Under the pieces are notes generated by a model. The model was not told the origin of the DNA, ran no database searches, and saw nothing but the letters and a program-made list of their open reading frames with translations. A program made the translations under genes and the position numbers. A stretch of 64,000 nt of DNA from Lindgomyces ingoldianus (Eukaryota; Ascomycota; Dothideomycetes; Pleosporales; Lindgomycetaceae), in the NCBI RefSeq assembly GCF_010093535.1, contig NW_022985200.1:655056-719055 (forward strand), in the 5' to 3' direction. Shown piece by piece: positions 22,876-35,623 of this stretch (positions are counted from its first letter, which is position 1; each line of letters starts with the position of its first letter).

Positions 22876-25115
22876 ATGGCAACCATCGTACGGATACATC
22901 TTCCTCCATCCCGTTTCCTTATAAACGACGTGCCTTTGCTTATAATTATTATAGACTAGTACTCTGGGCAATCATACGTATGAGAAGTCTAATGGCTTTT
23001 ACAAGGACGATGTCTCTGCCCAGGAGTCACTCGTAGGAGGGTTTGAGTGGAAAGGTTGCAATTCCGAATGTAGACACATGCTCATCATATGATACTAAGA
23101 ACTCTTAGATGTTCTGATCCTCGATAATGTCGGTCGGGGTACTGTTAAATGGTGGTACCAACGAAGGACCTTGGCTCAATATGCATGTATTGCGGGTCTC
23201 GGGCTTTACACTTTCTATAACGCCAAGTCTCCCAAAGTTCGTGCTGCTGCACTTGGACTCTTGTTCCCTGGAGCCGGCCTGGTTGGGGTATTCACCATTC
23301 CTTCGCTTCTGGCATTTGTTGTCTCTACTGCGGCTATCCCAGTTTGCTTATTTGCCTGGTTCGGCGCTGGTGGCATCTTGTTCCCCATCCTTCTTTGGTC
23401 CTCAACTGCAGGTCTTGCTGCGTCACTTGCTCGCAGCTCTCTTCTGGAGATTGCAGCTCCACTTTGGACGGCTGTATGCGCTATCGGAATCGCATACATC
23501 GCACAGCAAACGCTTGCCGCGAACCGCCAGGCTAGCAAGAAACGAGAACTTCGAAACCAATACCTCATCGGCTCTGTCCAAGAAAGCCAAGCTGGTGCGA
23601 AAGTGTCTAAGCCTGGTTCTCGAGAACTCGACCTTCGCATGCTCCGTTTCGTGCAATGGGAACTCGAGGTCGGACTGGCGGGTATGGACGACTTCTCGCA
23701 TCATGACATTATCGATCAGTTCCAAACATCAGCTATCCGGTATCAGTTGTACGGCACCCAAAATGATCTCGGTATGTACCAATACATTTACGCGCCAAAT
23801 TTCCACGGCTATCTTAGTAAAGCCCAACGGAACTGCATCGAGAAATCCCTTACTGAACGTGTCGTTGGATTCTGGAAATGGGAGAGCATGTGGGGAAAGT
23901 TCAATGCTCATGACTGGGATCCGATAGTCAAGGACGACATCATGGTCTCCGGGTACGTTCTCCAGGCCGTCGGTATCTACCAATCAAACACGGGAGATGA
24001 GCGATACACGGAGCCAGGCTCGCTAGAGTTTCACGTAAGCAAGAATGCAAAGTTCAAGTATGATTTTGGGAAGATTGCGAAAGCGTTAGAGAGAAACTTC
24101 AACGAGGCGGCATATTGCTTGTTTCCGTGTGAGCCGAATTGGATTTATACTATGTGCAAGTAAGTCGAGGCACAAAATAAGATTGAGATTACAACTACTC
24201 ATAATCTGTAGCCTCGTTGGCATTAGTGGTATGCTTCTTGCAGACCGCCTTCTCGGGATGCCATATGCGAGGGAAGTCAAGGAGCGATTCCAGAAAGCGC
24301 TTGAGGAAGAATTCACGACTCAAGACGGAACAATTCTTCCCATCCGCAGTGAGCTGACCGGTTTTACAGTAAGTCCCCCTACCCTTGCACCCTACACAAA
24401 CTCACAATGTTCACAATTTCCGCAGATCCCCGGCCTCGCCGGCGCCCTAGCAGACGGGGTAAACTCCATCCTCTGCGCTGCCTACCTCCCTCACATTGCG
24501 CACCGTAACTGGGCCTTTACCAAAAACGAATCCATCAAATGGACACCCCATAACACCATCTCCCTTCAAAACCTGGTCGGCGCGGACAAAATCGACGCTG
24601 GTAACTACAAAGCCGGCGAAGGTGCCATCCGCGCCACTTTCGCCGCCGCGGCAACTGAATTCGGCGATGAGCGTATCAGCAAGGAGCTGCTAAGACAGCT
24701 AGATGAAGAATACCACCCCGTTATTGAGATGAAGTCCGGCGCGCTGAAGAACCAGGGACTTTCGACGTTGAGCCAAGGCGCTGCAACGCGGGCACGGATT
24801 GGTGGGTATCAGGACTGGGTTAACATGATTACCAAGGGTCCGGAGGAGAGCGTGAAGAGAGGTCCGATTTTAGATGAGGTGCCGTACCCGGAAGTGCTGG
24901 TTGGGAAGTGTTATTCGCATGACGGGGAGGGGTTGGAGATTGTTCTGTATCCTGGGAGGAAGACTGCACAATTTGAGCTCGGGTTTAGGAATTTGAAGCC
25001 GGGGGTGGAGTATAGCTTGGGTGGAGAGAGGAAGGTTGCGGGGGATGATGGGAGGGCGACTTGGAAGGTTGAGGTTGATGGACGGACGGCGTTGGATCTG
25101 GTGTTGATGAAGTGA
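22876..25115 (+). CDS. Linalool dehydratase/isomerase-domain membrane protein
   Basis: Secure coding runs from about 23109 to 24159, then 24212-24368 and 24426-25115 (introns 24160-24211 and 24369-24425). The N-terminal ~110 residues hold four hydrophobic segments. The rest matches the linalool dehydratase/isomerase domain: IDQFQTSAIRYQLYGTQ, GYLSKAQRN, WGKFNAHDWDP, FPCEPNWIYTMCN and GALADGVNS. The cysteine in FPCEPN lies in the region that carries the catalytic cysteines of the bacterial enzyme. The 5' end is uncertain: the secure frame has no ATG. A tentative model starts at ATG 22876 (MATI), uses an exon at about 22955-23053 (STLGNHTYEKSNGFYKDDVS) and an intron ending near 23108. The bacterial enzyme interconverts myrcene, linalool and geraniol; fungal homologues are uncharacterised, so the substrate is unknown. 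No terpene synthase is seen nearby. Confidence 0.78.
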
Positions 25116-25591
25116 GGAATGGGGTATAGTGACTCCCCTAGCTTTTAGAGAATGTCAAACAAGGATGTGTTACAAGTTATTGAGGTGGGAACCTTAGGTG
25201 GGAGCAATGATCCCCGCTCATGGTCGACGTTATTCCGAGTCTTACCCTACGCTGCGGTATCCATTGTTTAGGATTTTCTTTGCGCAAGCCAGTTGATGGA
25301 AGTTTACATCAAAGTAAAGTGCCGTGTCTTTCAAGAGCTCAAACGCCGTGTTTCTTGATCTTTCCATTCTCAATGATTGGCTACTTCCCAAGTACGCTAA
25401 CCGAGCTAGCTTCAAAAGCCGTTGAAATGTCGTTCAAAGGGCGCGTCGGCTTTATTATTGAAGATTCCCGAATCCCCTAAGGAAAAACCCGCCATTGACT
25501 TCCCCAAGTCTGCGCGGCCTCTTGTAGGCGTAACGAAATCTAATTCACTAAGTAACCTTCCCTCTCCCTGAAGTCGTCGACAAATCACATC
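25116..25591. other. Intergenic region
   Basis: 476 bp between two plus-strand genes. It presumably carries the promoter of the MFS exporter. The 86-codon frame at 25220-25480 has no recognisable features. Confidence 0.45.
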
Positions 25592-27369
25592 ATGAGTGCC
25601 ACGGAGACTTTGGAGCTGCAGCCAAACCCAGCACTTCACATCTACAGCGCATCACACGGAAGAGACTCCCACGATCGTTCTCGCGAAATATTTACGCATG
25701 GCGGAGCTCCAAACAGAATCGATGTTGATGAACCCCCCATACCCTCGGCGTCGGACCGGAGAGCAGCATCTACATTACGAACCTCACTCATCATCCTCCA
25801 ACCCTCCCTTATTAACCTCCTTTCCAGCTTCACAAATGGGTTAATCACCGTCGGCCTCCCAGTTATCGCGCGCTCCATTGCCCTACCCCGAACCCTCTAC
25901 CTTTGGCCATCATCTGTCTATGGACTGACCTCCGGAGCCATGTTGCTACTCGCGGGCTCTGTGGCTGATATTGTCGGCGCCCGTCTTGTCGACATAATTG
26001 GGATTTTCTTCCTCAGCTGTTTTACACTTGCATGCGGTCTATCAAATACGGGGGAGCAATTGGTCGTGTTCCGCGCTTTCCAAGGTATTGCAAACGCTTT
26101 GCACCTCCCCGCCTCAGTCGCACTAGTAGCGGCGGCTGTACCCCCCGGAAGGGCTAGAAATGTCGGTTTTGCGTGCTTGGGGTTGAGTTCCCCGCTGGGG
26201 TTTTCAGTCGGGCTTGTGGTGAGCGGAATCATGATTGAGAAGACTGGATGGCGATCTGGGTTTTATTTATCAGGCGGTGCAACGTTGATAGCCGCCGTAG
26301 CCGCCATATGGACGTTACCTAAAGGAAGACAAGAGTGTCCTACTCCTGGTCTCTCGGCCTTTCTTGGGAAGCTGTACCTTGAGATCGATTGGATTGGTGG
26401 GATTATCGCGAGCGGCGGACTTGCGATACTCGCCTACGTGCTTGCGTAAGTACCATCATCAAAGCGAAGGGAATATTCTGACCTCCAATTGGCAGGACCC
26501 TGAGTGGAGACTTGGCTGTCATTCATTCTACAACAACACCATCTCTCCTCTCCCTCGGCGTAGTCCTTCTCATAGCATTTCCTCTTTGGATGTACTACCG
26601 CGAGAGCGCAGGGAAACCAGCCCTTGTTCCAAATGCCTTGTGGAAGAACATCCCTTTCGCAAGCACTTGCATCATGGTCGCGCTTTCATACGGCGTCATA
26701 ACGTCCATGGAGCTATTTTCAAGCTTATAGTACGTTTGTTCCAGTTTCCATTAAGCTAGACAGGCAACCACTAACTCACTCAGTTTCCAAGAAATCCAAA
26801 ACGCTTCCACGCTGACCACATCCCTCTATCTCCTCCCTAACCTTCTTACTGGGGTTCTCATCAACCTCACCGTCGGTATCTTCGTACACCGTCTTCCAGC
26901 TCGCTGGCTCGTGGTCATCTCGTCATTTCTCTGCTCTCTATCACCTTTTATGATGGCACTTGTAAATCCCCACTGGTCGTACTGGTACCTTGAAGTATGG
27001 GCGCAGATTTTCGCACCGTTTAGCGTAGACGTGCTATTCACGGTTGGCTTGATTATTGTGAGTAATAGTTTTCCGGAGAAGACACAGGCACTAGCTGGGG
27101 CAGTGTTTAATACTGTTGCGCAGTTTGGGATGAGTTTGGGAGTGGGGCTGTGTCAGGTTGTGTCTTTGGGCGTGATGGGGAATCATGATGCGGGAAATGG
27201 TAGGAAGGGTAGTAGGAATGACGACGCTTTTGATAATCCGGATCACAATGCCATGCTCATGGGATATCGAGCTGGCTTTTGGGCGATGTTTGCGTGCATG
27301 ATTTTGTGTGGGCTGCTCGCCGTCGTGGGACTGAGGAAAGCTGGGAAGGTTGGGCTGAAGCGAGAATAA
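25592..27369 (+). CDS. MFS exporter, DHA (drug:H+ antiporter) type
   Basis: Three exons (25592-26445, 26496-26729, 26784-27369) give 557 residues. Introns 26446-26495 (GTAAGT) and 26730-26783 (GTACGT, branch CTAAC) restore continuous membrane segments. After a ~65-residue hydrophilic N-terminus there are about 14 hydrophobic segments. GSVADIVGARLV follows the second segment, in the place of the MFS A-motif, and FRAFQGIANAL and the long DHA2-like layout fit multidrug or metabolite exporters. The loop near residues 505-530 (GNGRKGSRNDDAFDNPDHN) is cytosolic and polar. It is the last gene before the AT-rich block and shows no RIP-type stops. Substrate unknown; it could export the product of the neighbouring linalool dehydratase-like enzyme, but that is only positional. 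Confidence 0.85.
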
Positions 27370-28344
27370 GGATGTTGGGTTTGGGCCATTTTATGCAACA
27401 CCACCAGCGCTGCCAACGGGAAGTAGTATGTATGCGTACTACGTGAACGTAGCTGTCACGTGAGCAGTACGAAAGTAGTAACTTTGTAAGACGTTACTTA
27501 CAGCTAAGGAGGCTATAGTTACATACTGTAGTATATTTCACAATGTCTATTCTAATTCAGATTTGGTTAGTATATAAGGCCTATTTAAACATCTAACGCA
27601 TTCCACAAGCAAGCAGTCTACACAAGTAAACAGTCTACTCTAATAACATTTTTTGTTGAATGGACTTCCTCGTACGTTTAGGCGCGGGGTGGGCGGGCCT
27701 TGCGTATGATTCCGTAAGTGCACTTTCGTACGGTCCATAGGTATGGGGGGGGTTACTAGTTGTTCATTCTTGTTCTCTATCTAGGGTCCAGGTGAGAGGG
27801 ATTATGTAGCAGGATCTCTCCTGGTAAGGCTCCGCACAGGCACTGTACAGTCACTACGTGACTAGGTCACGTGATATTAATTGTACAGTTATGCAGGTTA
27901 GAGCTATGTGTGTACTGTGTACAGACTCTAGCAACTTTTTATTTTCAAGTTACTTACTTATTTTAAGTTCTTTTTATATCTTTTTTATACTTTTTATTAA
28001 CGTACACCACAGGCAAGTTACTTACACACCTAAGTTACTTACTTTTGCTAAGACTTTACTAAACTACTCTTTTTACACTAATGCATTTCTAATAACACTA
28101 CTTAAATATGCTAAAAAAATGTTAGATATAGCTTACACTTTAGGCTTTTAAACAAGATGTAATACTTTTAAAGTAATATAATATAGCTATATATAAAGTT
28201 TTTTAAAAAATAATAAATAACTAACATACTAAATAACTTTTATAAGCTAATTTTATAGCTAACTTATAAAAGCTAAATAATAATAAAAAGTAAGTAATTA
28301 TTAAGCATATACTTAAGCTATATATGTGAAGCTATGTGAGGCAC
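27370..28344. other. Transition into the AT-rich block
   Basis: Composition falls from gene-like to AT-rich between about 27.5 and 28.3 kb. The 27858-28151 frame is low-complexity and phenylalanine-rich and not a gene. No recognisable transposon ends. The last five bases, GGCAC, are the left target-site duplication of the big retrotransposon. Confidence 0.5.
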
Positions 28345-28634
28345 TGTAACGGCGCAGGCAAGACAATGGGTCCGAATGCGGTATGAATCCACTCAGAGGC
28401 ATATGGGAGTGCGTGGGAACTCAGAGACCTGGGAATACTAATAACACCTATAGGCCTTGTACATAGGATATTAGAAAACTACTAAGCTAGCTACAAAGGC
28501 AAGGTGCAACTAAATACATAAGGGAATAGGGGTAACTATAGGGGACTAGGTTAAGTTATAGTTAGGGCTAATACAGGGACCCTTTAGATAGGATCTAAGC
28601 AACCTAAGATAGAACAATTTATAGAATTATTACA
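28345..28634 (-). repeat. LTR of family B host (3' LTR in coding sense)
   Basis: Starts TGTAACGGCGCAGG and ends ATTACA. The outer ~95 bp match the unmutated copy at 37581-37869, while the inner ~195 bp carry many C to T changes. Confidence 0.9.
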
Positions 28635-29959
28635 CTACTCCTTTTTTTATAGGCTAATAGTTCTTATCTGTAGTGTTTAAAAAGTATTTAAAAATGCTTT
28701 AAAACTAATTTAGATAAGATATAATAAGTATAACTATTTTAACTAAAATTTTTTATTACTAAGAAATAGACTAAAAACCTAATACTAATATAATACCTTT
28801 ATTATAATGTTTTTATTTAGTAGTAACTAGCAGTGTAGTTGTTATTAATATAGTAAATTTATTATTTATAGTAATAAGTGTTTACTTACTTTACTTATAT
28901 AGTTTAGTTAATTTTATTAGTTTTTTTTTTAGCTATTATCTAAATCTTTACTTTATAGGTATTATTATACATCTAATATTTTATAGCTTAGTCTGCTAAC
29001 TAATTATAGCATTAAAAAAAATTACTATGCTGCTTTACCCCTCTTTTAGAGCCTCTTTAGAGGTGTTTTAAGTTATCTACTTTTAGGCTGCTTATGCCTT
29101 TACTTATAGCCTTTAAGTTAAGTTTTCTTATTAGTCTTTTAAATTAAAAAATATAAATATTACACTTTACGCAATAAGAAATATAACTTTATATAAATAT
29201 AGTTTAATACTACTAGAGTATAGTTTACTAATGTGCACATAAGTCTTCTTTTATTATAAGAAAGAATTCTTAGTCTTTTAAAGCTATCTTAAGCTATAAG
29301 CAGCAGCCTAAAACATAAAAAGTAAAGAAAATAAAAAAAGGGCTTTTAAAGCTATTTTAAAGTTTACTTAAAACCTAGCGTAGGTAGTGTAGGTTATAAA
29401 GAGTTAGAAAGCTAGGCTTTCTATAGCTAGTATTTAGGTAGCTTTGTTCTACTAAAATACTAAGCTACTTTAATAAGTTTTAGCTTTAAAGGCTTTAGTG
29501 TTTAACCTTTAAGTAAACATTATAGCGCTTTTAGGTAGCTAAAGATAAAGTAAAGGGGGTTTAAAAAAAGTCTAAAGAAGAGAGAGAAGAGAAAGAAAAA
29601 AAAAAAAAAAAGGAAAATTTTTTTTTTTTTAAAAGTGTTTAACAGCTTACTATTAAACTTTCTAAGTAACATGTCTATAAAGTTATAATAATATTATATA
29701 AAAATATAATCTAACTTTTTACTTTTATACTTTATTATCTGCTAAGTAATTTATACCTTTTATACTAGCTTTAAAAGCCTTAATTTACTTTTATAAAGCC
29801 TTTAAAAGTCTTAGCTAATTTAAATGCTTATTATAATAAGCTTTTAATTTATAAAAAGAACCTAGAAAATTTAAAGCTTTATACTAAACTAAATTAAAGT
29901 TGTGTTCTACTTATTTTACTTAGTACTTAAGTGTTTTTTAGTAGAGCTTACTAGCAAGT

Positions 29960-30277
29960 TGTCACAGTATCCTCCCCGGATCCTAGACATAACTGTATTA
30001 GACGCGTACTAGAGTATTATTAGTGCACGTCTGACACAAACACAACACAACACAGACATAAACTTAAGCATAAACTGCCTTAACACTAACTAAACCTAAA
30101 ACAGGCTTAATTTATACCTAAAGTGCTTAAACTTCTAAGCTAAGTATTTAATTACTAATTTCTTTTTAAACTTTCCTGTTCTTTACACAACATCTTGTAC
30201 TTACTATAATACCTTACATAGTAATTAAACTAGACCTCTGTAAAGCTCTATAACCTTACTTATGCATAATTATAACA
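29960..30277 (+). repeat. 5' LTR of family A element 1
   Basis: Begins TGTCAC and ends ATAACA (mutated GTGACA). 318 bp, the same length as its partner and as the fresh copy at 60956-61273. Confidence 0.93.
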
Positions 30278-30305
30278 TTATGTTATGTTAAAACTTTAGC
30301 TAAGA

Positions 30306-33300
30306 ATAGCCTCTAAATCTAATCTAATAAGCTTAGTACTTACACAACTCTAAGCTATTAAAGTAAGCTAAGAAGCTTTCTAAAAAGTGCTTACTTTATA
30401 AGAAAGCTACTATATTATAAGCTTTAAAGCTCTTTAAAAGGACTTTAAAGAACAGCTTTATGTTATTAAGCAGTCTATTTCTGCTTTAACTTTTATTATA
30501 GTAGTAGAAACTAAGAACTTACTAGCCTTAAAGCTTACCTAGAAGTCTAGAGATAGCTTAACTTTTTTCTGCTTAACACTGCTTATAACCTATAACCTTT
30601 TTAACTTAGTAATAAAATCTAACTAACTCTCTAATCCCCTACTGTTTAACAGAAAATAAAAAGACTTACCTTCTTTCCTACATAAGCTCTAATATAAACT
30701 TAAAGAAAACATAGACTAATTCCCCTCTAAACACTTCTAGTTACTATATGCTTACTTTTAACTTAACTATAATATAACAGCCTTAATTAACTTACTAATA
30801 AATAAGAATATTATTAACTTAGATTAATTTATAGTGTTTTTATAAGTAACTTATAAAGACTTAAATAAAAAGTTAACAGCCCTAAGTTGCCTAAACACTC
30901 TATAATAAAAAAGAAAAAGCTTTACTTTATACTTTACTAAGTTCTACTAACTTGCATCTAATACAGGCCTAAATAAAATAGGTTTAATTATAGCCTTATA
31001 TAACTCCCTCTTAACTAAACTATAACATGCTATAGTAGGAGAACCCCTCCTAAACAACCTTAACGTGTATGCAAACTTAATTGCTACCTATAATAATAAC
31101 ATAAGGTTCCTCCCTGTACAAGCCCTAATACACCCCTAAACTAGCGCAGTTGCAAATAAGGACCTTAATATAATAAAAATTAATTTAAATTATGCTCTAG
31201 TTAGTTTTAAAAAGCGTAAAAATTATAAAAAAAAAAGTTAATATTTTAAGTGCAGTAAGCATAGTTATATTTTCTAAAACTGCTTTATTCCTCTTTCTTA
31301 AGTCTACGCAAGTAGTGCTGCTAGTACTTATTAAAGATTCTTACTGTTTTAATCTTGTTTCTGTAAAGGCTCTAACTTATATTTAAGCCTTAATCCCTCT
31401 TACTACTCTTAACATAGCTGCAGCTATAGCAGTAGGAGCCTATAAAAAGGCTTGTCCTAGGGCTAAGTTGCCCCTTAGGACTAATTTAACACTAAATCTT
31501 TGCTAACTTATAGGCTAAGTCCCTTACTAACAACTAGAAGTACTAAGTTAATATTCTTATATATTTATAATAAGAAACTATATTAGCCCTAATATAGGCT
31601 CTTATTAACTTAAGAGTAAATAGCATAGGTTACATTAATAAAGAACTAGCGCGTAAACTAAATCTTTAATTAACACTACTTACCTAAATAATTTACCTAA
31701 CTAGATTTAATAGAAAATAACTTAAAGGAAGTTCTATCTTTTATACTATAACTATTATAATTACCTACTAATACTATAAGAAGCAGATTAAACTCTATGT
31801 AATAAACATAAAATGTTATAACCTAATCTTAGGACAACTATAGCTATATTAGCATAAGGTTGCTTTTAATTACTAAAAGTAAGTTCTAAACTTTAACTCT
31901 TTCTAATACTAAGATATATGCTTACACTTACACCTAAATAATACTTAAATAGCACTTAATATAGAAGGTCTCTAAACTTACTTTCTAATAACTTAAAAAA
32001 GAACTACTTAAGTAAGGCTAATAAGCTAGGCCTTTTACTAAAATAGGCTATGTAAAATAATTTAACAACTGCTTAAACTTAAAGAAAAAAAAGCCTTTAA
32101 AAAACCTTTACTTACCTAATTTAGACACAAACTAGGACTTAAACAGCAGATAGACATCTGCTACATAGGACCTGCTTTATTTATAACCCTAGCTTAATAA
32201 CTAGATTACAAAATCTACACAGTTATAATTTCTAATATAGACTAAGCTTTAGCTTTTTAAAAACATACTAACCTAAAGATAATAGTCCCTTAAGACTACT
32301 ATAACTTATTACATGTCTTCTTCTAAGATAAGTTTAATAAGCTTTTAATACAACATCTATATAATTACTAGATAACTTTTAAGCCTAGTAAACAACCTAG
32401 TTATAGGCCACTGTATAGAATGTTACTAAACAAATTAAAAGTGCTTTAAAAATACCTTAATAAGAACTTAGAAAAAAGGTTTATTTAAGCTAGCTTTTTA
32501 CTAGTAGTGTTACTTATACTATTTATAAAGAAACCTAGAGGTAGGCTTTAATTCTGCGTTAACTACTAAAGACTAAATGCTGTTACTATTAAAAACTAAT
32601 ACTTAATTCTTTTTTTATAAGAAACTCTAAGCTAACTAAGTAAAGCAAAGTATTTTATAAAGTTAGATATTATTACTGCCTTTAACAAGCTAAGAATAGT
32701 AAAGGGTAATAAGTAGCTAACAGCGTTTTAGACTTAATATAGACTATTTAAGTACTTAGTAATGCCTTTTAGCTTAGCTAACGCGCCTAGTACTTTTTAA
32801 CATTTTGTAAATAACTTGCTCTAACCCTACCTAGACATGTTCTGCACTGTGTATATTAATAATATTCTAATCTACAGCAATAGCCTTTTAGAGCACAAAC
32901 AGCATGTACGCCTAGTGCTAAAGGCTATAGAAAAAGCAGGTCTGCAACTTAATATAGACAAATGTAAGTTCTACTAATTAAAGGTTACATATTTAGGATA
33001 TGTAATCTTTATAGATAGCATCTAAATAGACCCTATTAAGGTTTAGACTGTGCTAGATTAGCAATACTTAAAGGACATAAAAGATGTTTAAGCCTTTATA
33101 AGATTTACTAACTTTTACTAATAATTTATTAACAACTTTTTGCAGCTAGTAAGCCCTATAATTACACTTACTAAGAAAAAGGTTTAATTTAACTTTAACT
33201 TAAATTACTAATAGTCCTTTAACTAGCTAAAGAAAGCCTTTACTAAAGCCTTAATACTCTACTACTTTAACTTTAAACTACTAATACTTGTAGAAGCTAA

Positions 33301-35290
33301 TGCCTTAGACTACATAGTAGCAGGAGTTCTCTCCTAGACTAAGCTAGACAGGACTATTAGGCCTATTGCATACTTTTTAAAAAGAATAAGTCTTGCAGAA
33401 GGTAATTATAAAATCTATAATAAGAAATTACTTACTATAGTACACTGCTTTAAATAATAGCAACCTAAACTAAAAGGTGTAGCGCATCTAATACAGGTTC
33501 TATCTAACTATAAGAACTTGCAGTACTTTGCAACTATAAAATAACTTAGCTACTAATAAGCCTGTTAATTTAAATACCTATTTTGTTTTAATTTTAAGAT
33601 TACTTATTATTCTAGTTAAAATAAAGGGAAACTAGATGCTTTTATAAGGCAATCCTAAGATGTCTTTACTTAGAAAGAAGTGTAAAAGGCTTAACACTAA
33701 ACTTTGCTTTAACCTAAGCTATTTTTAAACCTTAACCTAAATAAAACAGATTAGATAATTAATTAGATTATTGCTAATAAGTATCTAAATAATAAATTTA
33801 TTTAAGAAACTTTAAACCTGCTCTAAAACAGCACTAGTTAGTTAAAGAAAGTAATACTAGCTAACTATAAAAACTAAAATAGTAAGCTATATTACTATAA
33901 CTAACTTATAATTTTTAATTCTAATAAACTAAGAATTAAACTACTCTAAATTATACACAACTTGCCTGTTAGAGGACACTTAGGCAGAGGAAAGACTCTT
34001 AACCTACTACAGAGAGAGTACTACTAGCCCCGCATGTTCCATACTGTACGCTAATACGTATTATGTTGCTATACTTGCTGTAAAGTAAAGGCCTCTTAAA
34101 AAAGGTATAATAGCCTGCTTAAACTGCTTCTAATCTCTAAATAAGCTTAAAAAGACATATTAATTAATTTTATTATAAACCTACTTCTATCTAAAGGGTA
34201 CATAAATATTATAGTAGTTGTTAATTACTTAACTAAGTATTAACACCTAATACTATGTTCCTCTATAACTGCCCCTAATATAGCCTAGTTATTCTACTAA
34301 TACGTATAGGTTTACTATAGCCTACCTAACATAATTATATTAGACAGAGGTACGCAGTTTATCTTAGCCTTTTAGGACAAACTTTATAAACAGCTCTAAA
34401 TTATCCTTTATCTATTTACAGCTTTTTACCTAGAGACTAACAGCTAGACTAAGAATGTAAACACTGTAATAAAATAAGTCCTATAAGTGTACATAAACTA
34501 CTAGTAGGATAACTAGGTAAAATAGTTAGCTATAGCATAGTTTAAAGCTAATAACACAACATCTAAATTAACATAAGTATCCCTGTTCTTAGCAAACTAT
34601 AGATACTACCCCTAAATAAAATTTAAACTACTTATAAATACCCCCTAACTAACTTATTAATTTATATAAGTAATAAATGTAAATAGACTTATTAATAAGA
34701 TCTAAAATATATTTAAATATGTTTATAAAAAGCTTACATAGGCTTAAGCTTTTTAACAAGAGTACGTAAACTAATTCTAAACCTCTGCCCCTATGTATGC
34801 AGCTGGCAAGAAGGTCTAGCTAGACGCTAGAAATATCTAAACAAACTAATAATTAAAGAAACTTAATTAGAAGAACTTTAGCCCTTTTATAGTAGCTTAT
34901 ATAGTCTTATTACATGCTTACTAATTAATCCTACCTAACAGCATAAAGATACACCCTGTGTTCCACGTATTGTTGCTGCGCTAAGCAGCCTCTAAATCTA
35001 ACTATCTACCTAGACAGCTAAACTTACTACCTAAACCTATTATTATAAACAACAAACTAAAATATGTTGTAGAAGATGTTAAATAAATCTAGTTTAACAA
35101 GAAAAAACATATCTATAAATACTTTATAAAATAGACTAGATACAACAAACTGTTATAAAAACCTGTAGAAGCCTTGCAAAAGAACTCTGCAGTAACCTAA
35201 TTTTACGCCTAATACCTATCTAAACTAAACCTGTACCCTAATAAAGACAACTTAATACTAGAACTACTAATGTAAAGGATTCCCTTCCTA
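30306..35290 (+). pseudogene. Decayed gag-pol of family A element 1
   Basis: Frames equivalent to gag and pol of the fresh copy, broken by many TAA/TAG codons. Order: gag (30306-31466), protease, reverse transcriptase (the YIDD region at about 32852-32863 now reads YINN), RNase H, integrase (an HHCC-type CYTCC region near 34.07 kb) and a C-terminal chromodomain-like region near 35.06-35.2 kb, which marks it as a chromovirus. Confidence 0.85.
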
Positions 35291-35305
35291 ATAAGAGGGG
35301 GGTAC

Positions 35306-35623
35306 TGTCACAGTATCCTCCCCAGATCCCAGACATAACTATATTAGACGCGTACTAGAGTATTATTAGTGCACGTCTAACATAAACATAACACAACATA
35401 GACATAAACTTAAGCATAAACTACCTTAACACTAACTAAACCTAGAACAGGCTTAATTTATACCTAAAGCGCTTAGACTTTTAAGCTAAGTATTTAATTA
35501 CTAATTTTCTTCTAAACCTTCCTGTTCCTCACACAACGTCTTGTACCTACTATAATACCTCACGTAGTAATTAAACTAGACCTCTGTGAAGCTCTATAAC
35601 CTTACTCGTGCACAATCGTGACA
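35306..35623 (+). repeat. 3' LTR of family A element 1
   Basis: 318 bp, TGTCAC to GTGACA. It is less mutated than the 5' partner, especially towards its outer end. Confidence 0.93.

Larger units (their letters stand above)
29960..35623 (+). mobile_element. Family A Ty3/Gypsy retrotransposon, full length, RIP-inactivated
   Basis: 5664 bp with 318-bp LTRs at 29960-30277 and 35306-35623 and a 5-bp duplication CAAGT (29955-29959 and 35624-35628). A polypurine tract (AAGAGGGGGG, about 35293-35302) precedes the 3' LTR. It is collinear with the fresh copy at 60956: subtracting 30996 maps one onto the other at the gag start. The gag ATG is ATA here (30306-30308) and stops occur throughout. It inserted into the family B host. 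Confidence 0.95.

Noticed and set aside
22876..27369. Terpene biosynthetic cluster around the linalool dehydratase-like gene
   Set aside because: No terpene synthase, prenyltransferase or P450 is present in the window. Only the domain and an exporter support the idea.
27858..28151. 97-codon frame at the edge of the AT-rich block
   Set aside because: Low-complexity Phe/Leu/Thr composition produced by AT-rich DNA. No start context or similarity.
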